Shown: in pieces, positions 58,572-64,000 of the stretch
Layout of the letters: each line of letters starts with the position of its first letter
Position numbering within the stretch: position 1 is the first letter of the stretch
Assembly: GCA_964421565.1 (NCBI GenBank)
Contig: CAYQXJ010000007.1
Location: 120,691 to 184,690, forward strand
DNA from: CAYQXJ01 sp964421565
Lineage (GTDB): Bacteria > Planctomycetota > Brocadiia > SM23-32
DNA: 64,000 nt
Direction of reading: 5' to 3'
Position numbers and translations under genes: made by a program
The notes under the pieces: generated by a model
Databases searched by the model: none
What the model was told of the DNA's origin: nothing
What the model saw: the letters and a program-made list of their open reading frames with translations, nothing else

Positions 58572-59178
58572 CGCGCGCCTCCAGTCCCTTGCGGTATGCG
58601 ACCTCCATGCTGGTCGCCTCATTCTCAATGCGGAGCGTCAGCCGCTCCACAGCGTGCACCAGGTAGTTGTGCGGGATGAGCGTAACGATGGCAATGGACA
58701 AACCGGCCGCCGTGGTGATGAGCGCCTGGGCGATGCCACCCGTGACAGCACGCGGGTCCTCTATGCCGGCCTGGCCCAGAACGTCGAAAGACTCGATGAT
58801 ACCAAGCACGGTCCCCAGAATACCCAGCAGCGGGGCCAGGGTAACGATCGTGTCCAGCACACGGACGCCCCGCTTCATACACGCAACATGGTCCTCAGCA
58901 GCCACTTGCATGCTCTCGCTAAGCCCATGGTCACGGTGCGCCAGACCGCTCGCGAGCACTTCAGCCACCGGGTCGCCCGTGCCTGCCGCCCGCGCGACCG
59001 CCTCTTCGAAATCCCCACGCTCAGCCATCTCCAGCATATCCTCGACGACGGCATCGTCCCGGCTCCTGCGCACCCTTAACCAAAACAGAGCCCGCTCGAT
59101 CACGATCGCCACCGAGATCACTGAGCATGCCAACAGCGGCCACATCAGTGGGCCGCCCCGGCCAAATACCTCGTACAT
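58558..59178 (-). CDS. exbB: ExbB/MotA-TolQ family proton channel protein
   Basis: 206 residues, three membrane helices. The family core is ILGTVLGIIESFDVLGQAG followed by GGIAQALITTAAGLSIAIV, the two pore helices with the conserved Thr. Harvests the proton-motive force for TonB. The start at 59178 lies 18 bases downstream of the btuB stop. Homology alone cannot separate it from TolQ, but tonB follows. Confidence 0.93.
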   Translation of the reverse strand: MYEVFGRGGPLMWPLLACSVISVAIVIERALFWLRVRRSRDDAVVEDMLEMAERGDFEEAVARAAGTGDPVAEVLASGLAHRDHGLSESMQVAAEDHVACMKRGVRVLDTIVTLAPLLGILGTVLGIIESFDVLGQAGIEDPRAVTGGIAQALITTAAGLSIAIVTLIPHNYLVHAVERLTLRIENEATSMEVAYRKGLEARDEAA

Positions 59179-59196
59179 GCCTTGCTTCCTCCGGTC

Positions 59197-61104
59197 TCAG
59201 AAACGGAGTCTGATGCCTCCGAAGAATCCGATGCCTGGCGTGCCGAAACCGAAGACTTCTTGGTAGTCCTCGTCCAGCACGTTGTCCACGCGGCCGAATA
59301 TCTGCACCCGATCACTCACGTCGTGCGCCGCCGCGATATTAACCAGAAAGTAACTGTCCAGTTCAACACGCGTGGCCGGCCACGCAGCGAAGTTCAGGTC
59401 ATCGCGCTCTCCCACATACACGAGGTTCAGGTTGATATTCGTCTTCTCACACCAGGTGTAATTCACGTCGAACGCGGCCTGGTCGCGCGGCCTTCGCAGC
59501 AGGTCTTCGCCCGTGCTATTGTCCTCGGTGCTCTGGCGCGTGTAACTCGCCCGGAAGCTCAAATCCTCACTCGCGCGGTAACTCGCCGCCAGCTCCACAC
59601 CCCGCGAGTCCGCCGATGAGATGTTGAAGTACGTCATGGTCGCCGGGTTGTAGTCGATCAGATCATCGAAGTCGTTCCGGAAGTACGTCGCACCCACCAC
59701 CACCCGGCCGCCGCAGAGCTGCTGCTCGATGCCCACGTCCCACCCCTCGCTCGTCTCGGGGTCGAGATCCGGGTTGCCGAATGACGAGAAGAGCTGAAAC
59801 AGCGTAGGCGCCTTGAACCCCGTGCCCCAGCTCGCCTTCAGCTTCGTGCCCGTCTCCTCGATCAGGTAAGCGGGCGCCACCCGGTAAGTGGTCTCCGAAC
59901 CGAATTCCTCATGGTCGTCCACCCGCACCCCGACCGTCGCGAAAAAGCGATCCCCCAGACTGACCTGGTCCTGCACATACGCGCTGTTCGTCCGCGCCTC
60001 CTTCTCGGGGATTATGCTCGTGAAGGGGCCAAACATGCTCTCGGAGAAGAGCTTCGATCTGCCCGACTCCTCCTCCGTCTCCAGCCCGATGGTCAACGTG
60101 TGCTGATCGCTCAGGTAGAAGTCGCTCTGCCAGTCGAACTTGAGCAACTGGCCCCTGAAATCGCTACGCAGCGCCGTCATCGGATGCGCAGGGTCGAAGT
60201 CGTCCCGGAAGCGCCGGTCGTAGTCGGTAAACGAAACGCCGAACTTCTGCTCCCAACGCCCGTCCATCAGGGACAGCGACGCCTGCAGCCGGCCGAAGAA
60301 TTCCTCGTCGTCGAACACGTAGTTGGGGTCGTCGCCGAACGCGCCGCCCATCTGGTCCAGATCGCCCTCCCCGTCCGCGTAGCGCAGTATCAGGTCGAGG
60401 CCGAACACCTCGCTCGGCGTCCAACCCAGCCGGCTCGAAAACGTCGTGTTCTCGTAGCCGTCCTTCTCGTCATTGCCCGCCAGCCCCCCGTCCGCAGCCG
60501 AGATGCCTCGCGTGTCAAACCGGCTCAGGCTCAGCGAGTAGTTCACCAACTGCGTGCCACCGCTCACGCCCACCGCCGTGCGGTAGGTGTCGCGAGAGCC
60601 GGCCTCGGCGGAGACGAATCCGCTCAGCTCGCCCCGCCCTTTCCGCGTGATGATGTTGATGACGCCCCCTATAGCGTCCGAGCCGTACAGAGTGCTCTGG
60701 GGTCCGCGCAGGACCTCGATCCTCTCCACGTTCTCGGTGGTCAGGTTGCCGAAGTTGAACGTTCGGCCCGGCGTGAACGGGTCGTTCGCCTCGATGCCGT
60801 CGATCAGCACCAGCGTATGCTCCGACTTGCCACCCCGGATGAATACCTGCGCCGGCTGGCCCGCCGCGCCGCTCTGCACCACGTTCACCCCCGGCACCTC
60901 GCGCAGCAGGTCGCTGACGAATCGCTTCTGCTTGCGCTCTATCTCCTCACTGTCGATGACAGTGACGGAGCTGGCGACCTCGCGCGCCGGCGTCTCCAGG
61001 CGCGTCGCCGTCACCACAATCGTGTCGCGCTCCCCATCGGCCGCCAACGCGGCGGCGCACAGGCACATCCCTGCTACCATCACAGCAGACCATGACGTAC
61101 GCAT
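59197..61104 (-). CDS. btuB: TonB-dependent cobalamin receptor BtuB
   Basis: 635 residues from the ATG at 61104; the open frame runs to 61209 through the riboswitch and cannot be the true start. Signal peptide (MVAGMCLCAAALA-A), then a TonB box DTIVVTATR, the plug (VASSVTVIDSEEIERKQ, FIRGGKSEHTLVLIDGIE, RGPQSTLYGSDAIGGVIN) and a beta-barrel ending with GIGFFGGIRLRF (terminal Phe). Imports cobalamins or cobinamide across the outer membrane. AAGGTG lies seven bases before the ATG. Control is by two cobalamin riboswitches directly upstream, which sets the ligand class. Confidence 0.95.
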   Translation of the reverse strand: MRTSWSAVMVAGMCLCAAALAADGERDTIVVTATRLETPAREVASSVTVIDSEEIERKQKRFVSDLLREVPGVNVVQSGAAGQPAQVFIRGGKSEHTLVLIDGIEANDPFTPGRTFNFGNLTTENVERIEVLRGPQSTLYGSDAIGGVINIITRKGRGELSGFVSAEAGSRDTYRTAVGVSGGTQLVNYSLSLSRFDTRGISAADGGLAGNDEKDGYENTTFSSRLGWTPSEVFGLDLILRYADGEGDLDQMGGAFGDDPNYVFDDEEFFGRLQASLSLMDGRWEQKFGVSFTDYDRRFRDDFDPAHPMTALRSDFRGQLLKFDWQSDFYLSDQHTLTIGLETEEESGRSKLFSESMFGPFTSIIPEKEARTNSAYVQDQVSLGDRFFATVGVRVDDHEEFGSETTYRVAPAYLIEETGTKLKASWGTGFKAPTLFQLFSSFGNPDLDPETSEGWDVGIEQQLCGGRVVVGATYFRNDFDDLIDYNPATMTYFNISSADSRGVELAASYRASEDLSFRASYTRQSTEDNSTGEDLLRRPRDQAAFDVNYTWCEKTNINLNLVYVGERDDLNFAAWPATRVELDSYFLVNIAAAHDVSDRVQIFGRVDNVLDEDYQEVFGFGTPGIGFFGGIRLRF

Positions 61105-61151
61105 CCTCCAGCACCTTTCTCCCCCCGCGGGGATCACGGGTAAACGCCGTA

Positions 61152-61302
61152 GAGCCGAAACAGGTCTCCTGGCTTCCGATCGACCTCCAGCCGCGCCTTC
61201 CCATCCCATTCAGCGGCGGGACAGTGGCTCATATGCGGCCTTCGTCACGGATACAGTTGCGGGGCAGCGGGAGATTCGCACTCCCTTCCCTTGATGCGGC
61301 TC
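61152..61302 (-). promoter_or_regulatory. Cobalamin riboswitch, promoter-distal (second) copy next to btuB
   Basis: Read on the minus strand: closing stem GAGCCG (61302-61297) with CGGCTC (61157-61152), then the core CTGCCCCGCAACTGTA, GCCACTG and GGGAAGGCG, ending AGCCAGGAGACCTG (the B12 box). It lies 48 bases before the btuB start. A CCCCGCGGGG palindrome follows, close to the ribosome-binding site, and no T-tract is seen, suggesting translational control. Confidence 0.92.
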
Positions 61303-61335
61303 CTCGATTGCAGCGGCCTCCGATGCCGCTTCGCC

Positions 61336-61374
61336 AAAAGAAAAACCCCGGAACCGCTCACACGGACTCCGGGG
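61336..61374 (-). terminator. Intrinsic terminator between the two riboswitches
   Basis: On the minus strand CCCCGGA-GTCCG and CGG-TTCCGGGG form a GC-rich stem around TGTGAG, followed by TTTTTCTTTT. It sits downstream of the first riboswitch (61452-61622), so it is the likely OFF platform of that riboswitch. Confidence 0.85.
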
Positions 61375-61451
61375 ATGCCGTATTCCATCCACAGATTGCA
61401 CGCACGTCCTCCACGCGGCTCCAGACCACGGGAGCCGGCGGCGTGCTGCAC

Positions 61452-61622
61452 GGCGTGAACAGGTCTTCTGGCTCACGGATCATTCTACCGGCCGCGCCTT
61501 CCCATCCCATTCAGCGGCGGGACAGTGGCATGGTGCAGCTTTCGTCCCCGATCACAGCGGCGGGTCCGCGGCGGATTCGCACCGCGCTTCCCTCGGTGGG
61601 CCCTCCCGGGCCATTCACACCA
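61452..61622 (-). promoter_or_regulatory. Cobalamin riboswitch, promoter-proximal (first) copy
   Basis: Minus strand: closing stem GTGAA with TTCAC (61459-61455), then GGGAAGCGCGGTGCGAATC, GCCACTG, GGGAAGGCG and the box GAGCCAGAAGACCTG. Its core shares a 39-base identical stretch (61491-61529) with the second copy (61190-61228). It begins at the predicted transcription start and is followed by the terminator at 61336-61374. Confidence 0.93.
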
Positions 61623-61627
61623 CCCAT

Positions 61628-61656
61628 ATTGTGCCACTTGCCGCGGCCGAAGTCAA
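61628..61656 (-). promoter_or_regulatory. Promoter of the cobalamin uptake operon
   Basis: TTGACT (61656-61651), 17-base spacer and CACAAT (61633-61628) on the minus strand. Start is predicted near 61621, at the 5' end of the first riboswitch. Confidence 0.7.
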
Positions 61657-62335
61657 CCCCCCGCGACGGACCTTTCCGAACAGCCCCCCGCCGGGCGCCG
61701 GCTTATCCCATTTCTCACGCGCGGCTTCCCCACAGCCATCACTCACACTGCGAGTTGTGAGTTTGTGTCCGATATATCTTTTGTCCAAGCTTTTGCGACA
61801 ATATGGGTTCGTTTCGCAGGGCGCGGGGGCACCCCGGCTTTCCCAGGATCTCGTGGATACTCGCACCCAGTTCCCACGCTGCATGCCTTTTGCAGTCCTT
61901 TTGGGGGCGGGCCGCTCCACGGGTATATGCCGGCGGGCCCGTTCATCCCCCCCCTCGGGGTGCGGACGGGGCGGCGGACATGGCCGGACGGTGGCCGGGT
62001 TTCTGGAGGTGCGGCGTCCGGGGCGGCCCTCCGCCGGCGGGAGGGCACTGCCGGAAGAAGTCGTAAAGCTCCGCGCCGGTGCACCCTCCCCCCGCGCAGG
62101 GGCAGTATGCCCGTGATGACCACAGTGTGCGCGCCCCGCACGTGGACTTCTCCCCCGCGCACGGGCAGGATGCCCGTGCTACGCACTGCACACCGCAGCC
62201 GCACGCCCGTACCTACGCACTACAGTTTGCAGCCGCACGCCCGGCCGCTTTGCAGGACATGACCGTCGACGAGCCGAAGCGCCGCTGGGCCGAGGTCTTC
62301 GCCGAAGAGCCCCCGAACAGCCACCCGCTGCTCCG
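61657..62335. other. Long spacer without a convincing gene
   Basis: About 680 bases. No ORF has a ribosome-binding site plus recognisable protein; short open frames on both strands are out-of-frame shadows of GC-rich repeats. It holds a CTCACA/TGTGAG hairpin (61742-61761) in an AT-rich patch, REP-like palindromes (62091-62179) and a 15-base direct repeat GCAGCCGCACGCCCG (62195-62209 and 62229-62243). It may be an eroded insertion. Confidence 0.6.
62091..62179. repeat. Two REP-like palindromic repeats
   Basis: Two 25-base units (62091-62115 and 62154-62178) match at 23 positions. The second forms a perfect hairpin GCACGGGCA-GGA-TGCCCGTGC (62159-62179); the first has a disrupted version. Palindromes of this GGGCA-TGCCC kind occur in many copies in some Planctomycetota- and Verrucomicrobiota-type genomes. 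Confidence 0.55.
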
Positions 62336-63817
62336 CTACCGAATATGCACGCTGACGGATGAGGAAGCGATATAGTCCTCCGGGGCGCGCCATTTCTTCC
62401 GGATCTTGACCTTGATCTCGTAGAGCCCGGGCACCAGCTCCCACGGAACGTCCCGCCAGGCAACGCAAGCTTCCTCGTCTTCCTCCTCGAGATGGTGGTT
62501 CCGGCAGACGAGGAAAACGGGGATTCTCCTGTCGCCCTTCCAGATCTCGAAGGACACGCCATGGACATACCCGAAGTTCTTCCTGAATCTGCAGTAGAGC
62601 CGGTGGCGAGGGGCCTTGCGGACAGGGGGGTAACGCTCCACCCAGATGTTGTCGATCTCGACCGACGGCTTCCAGTGATCCGGCTCGAAATCCAGCCATT
62701 CGAACTCATCGGCGAGCGCGTCGGCCGCCTTGCGCGCGTCCAGCGTGCCGGTCTCGGTGCCCCAGTTCACGTCGCCGGTGATCTTCACGTCGAGCTGCAG
62801 CGGGACCGCATTGCTCTTCATCGCTTCGCCCATTGCCGGGTCGGTGCAGTACACCACGAGGTCGCACCTGCCGTGGATCTGCACGTCGGGAGGGATCACG
62901 CACGTCAGCGCATGATTGTCCCACCCATAGTTCAGGATCTTGTATCGCTGGTCGCCCTGCTCGATGTAGACACGCTTTGTGGCCTGGTGGTCGCCGAACC
63001 GGCCGTACATTTCGAACTCCTCGCCGAGCTTGACCTTACTCTTGTTCGTGCGCGTGATGCGCACTGTGCAGGGCAGAAGGAAGGTCTTCTGGAACGCGTT
63101 GTTCGCCTTGTTTGGTTCGGGGATTTCTTCCCGCCAGTCCACCTCGACGCCCAGGTGGAGCTGCGGCGCGTCAATCGTCTCCGGCTGGGTTATGTCCAGC
63201 ACGATCGGCTTGCGTTGTCCCCGCTCCAGCGAAAGCGTCCATTCCAGTTCCCGGTCGATGAGAGGGCGCAGCGGCCATCCCGGCATGCCGATGACGCGGA
63301 CCTTGACCGGGAGGCGCTTGATCGGAGCGCCGCGATTCACGACCTCGACCACCAGCTTCCGCCCGTCGGGTAATGGCTGGAACCTGGCGTCCACCACCGC
63401 CAGGTCGGGCGGCGTGAGGATGCTGAAATGTTGCGGGCTGACGCCTTCGGTCTTGCCGTCCAGCGTGGAGACGTGGACTTTGAACTGATCGCCAGCGTAG
63501 CCGATGGTCTCCGGCACGTGGTACAAATGAAGGCCGTGATCGGGGGTGCTGTCGGCGACGGTGAACCAGCCGCCTGCGCCGGCGCCCCATTTGAGCATGA
63601 TCTTGACGTTGCCGCGTATGCCGGTGCTCTTCCAGCGTATCGCGTGTCGCATGCCCTTGTACCATGTCTCCCCGCCGCGCGGAGACTCGACCGTGATGCT
63701 TGGCCGCACGATGAGCTGGGGCTTGACCTCGCTGGGTCGGGGACTGACCTGCACGGGCTGGGCCAACGCGTAAGCGCTTGACACGACAAGGATCGTGAGG
63801 ATCAGGCGCGGTTTCAT
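62336..63817 (-). CDS. Secreted multidomain protein with Kre9/Knh1-like and CARDB-like domains
   Basis: 493 residues. Signal peptide MKPRLILTILVVSSAYALA, cleavage near ALA-Q. Residues 38-130 match the Ser-Thr-GPI/Kre9-type beta-sandwich (ITVESPRGGETWYKGM, AIRWKSTGIRGNVKIML). Residues 140-240 look like a CARDB-type domain (LVVEVVNRGAPIKRLPVKV ending EIPEPNKANNAF). The rest (240-493) is beta-rich with no recognised family. No catalytic motif is seen; a carbohydrate- or protein-binding surface role is likely. A consensus promoter 64-91 bases upstream suggests strong expression. Confidence 0.75.
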   Translation of the reverse strand: MKPRLILTILVVSSAYALAQPVQVSPRPSEVKPQLIVRPSITVESPRGGETWYKGMRHAIRWKSTGIRGNVKIMLKWGAGAGGWFTVADSTPDHGLHLYHVPETIGYAGDQFKVHVSTLDGKTEGVSPQHFSILTPPDLAVVDARFQPLPDGRKLVVEVVNRGAPIKRLPVKVRVIGMPGWPLRPLIDRELEWTLSLERGQRKPIVLDITQPETIDAPQLHLGVEVDWREEIPEPNKANNAFQKTFLLPCTVRITRTNKSKVKLGEEFEMYGRFGDHQATKRVYIEQGDQRYKILNYGWDNHALTCVIPPDVQIHGRCDLVVYCTDPAMGEAMKSNAVPLQLDVKITGDVNWGTETGTLDARKAADALADEFEWLDFEPDHWKPSVEIDNIWVERYPPVRKAPRHRLYCRFRKNFGYVHGVSFEIWKGDRRIPVFLVCRNHHLEEEDEEACVAWRDVPWELVPGLYEIKVKIRKKWRAPEDYIASSSVSVHIR

Positions 63818-63880
63818 GACATGTCCGCCGATTTCCCCCTTCGGTCGGCCACGGATTGGATAGCCAACACTCCCATAATG

Positions 63881-63908
63881 ATTATAGTCGCGAGGCTAAG
63901 GTTGTCAA
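63881..63908 (-). promoter_or_regulatory. Consensus sigma70 promoter of the secreted protein gene
   Basis: Perfect TTGACA (63908-63903) and perfect TATAAT (63886-63881), 16 bases apart on the minus strand. Start near 63874, giving a 57-base leader. Confidence 0.8.
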
Positions 63909-64000
63909 GATGTTATCCGTCTGAGGTATGTGCGCTGTAGGGGTATTCGGGGCCGGAGGGGGCGCAGTCATACCAGGCGCAATGGTCGCCGATGCTTCGT
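63909..64000. other. Window edge, no feature recognised
   Basis: The last 92 bases upstream of the promoter contain no start, tRNA or repeat that I can support. Confidence 0.4.

Noticed and set aside
59911..61095. 394-codon plus-strand frame
   Set aside because: Antisense shadow of btuB with arginine/alanine-rich translation.
61105..61209. Upstream extension of the btuB frame
   Set aside because: It runs through the second cobalamin riboswitch; the signal peptide begins at 61104.
62079..62375. 98-codon plus-strand frame and a 176-codon minus-strand frame at 62179-62709
   Set aside because: Composed of REP-like repeat sequence and the antisense of the secreted protein; no ribosome-binding site.
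1..64000. CRISPR array, rRNA operon, prophage, insertion sequence or replication origin
   Set aside because: Looked for regularly spaced repeats, transposases, integrases and DnaA-type clusters; none seen.

Overview
The window is a GC-rich, densely coded piece of a bacterial chromosome holding about 48 supportable protein genes, one tRNA gene and two cobalamin riboswitches. The host is clearly a diderm: it has an LptD/OstA-like outer-membrane protein, a TonB-dependent receptor with its own TonB-ExbB-ExbD motor, and several Sec signal peptides. Many starts are GTG or TTG, and genes overlap by 1-4 bases in several operons. No rRNA, phage, insertion sequence or CRISPR array is visible. Lineage cannot be fixed from the sequence. 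The tandem DUF6785/6784-type membrane proteins, the GlgC-DUF4912-GH57 glycogen set and REP-like palindromes suggest a Planctomycetota, Armatimonadota or Hydrogenedentota-like environmental heterotroph, but this is only an impression.

Layout. 0-5 kb: the end of a GH9-like glycosidase gene, facing two tandem paralogous polytopic membrane proteins. 5-11 kb: a seven-gene sulfur and Fe-S operon (Rrf2 regulator, cysK, cysteine desulfurase, nadA, mnmA, larE, iscU). 11-15 kb: pyrophosphate-type phosphofructokinase, a HAD phosphatase and 6-phosphogluconate dehydrogenase. 15-21.7 kb: polyphosphate genes (CHAD protein, Ppx/GppA, Ppk1) around a ROK kinase fused to an Mth938-like domain. 21.7-24.4 kb: tRNA-Ala(CGC), an ApgM-type mutase or proposed homoserine kinase, and homoserine dehydrogenase. 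24.4-34.5 kb: a glycogen gene run (galT, glgA, two-component system, glgC, DUF4912, GH57 branching enzyme). 34.5-38.7 kb: tatD, glnS, gltX. 38.8-44.7 kb: an orphan secretion-type ATPase, lptD-like gene, xseA and a membrane-anchored protein. 44.7-48.8 kb: trkA, trkH, rnc and a polyprenyl synthase. 48.8-52.8 kb: a response regulator, a histidine kinase/CoA-disulfide-reductase/rhodanese fusion, and NDH-2. 53-54.6 kb: a beta-propeller-like orphan. 54.6-61.7 kb: a complete cobalamin uptake operon (btuB, exbB, exbD, tonB, btuF, btuD, btuC) behind two tandem cobalamin riboswitches. 61.7-64 kb: a repeat-bearing spacer and a secreted multidomain protein with a near-consensus promoter.

The most unusual content is the three-gene redox unit at 48.8-52.8 kb. 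Its sensor kinase carries a flavoprotein disulfide reductase module and a rhodanese domain whose catalytic cysteine position is serine, and it is packed against NDH-2. Other notable items are the tandem riboswitches with apparently different expression platforms, the ROK-Mth938 fusion, the sulfur operon whose two thiolases both carry the CxxC...C set associated with [4Fe-4S] clusters, and the kinase/regulator pair inserted in the glycogen genes.
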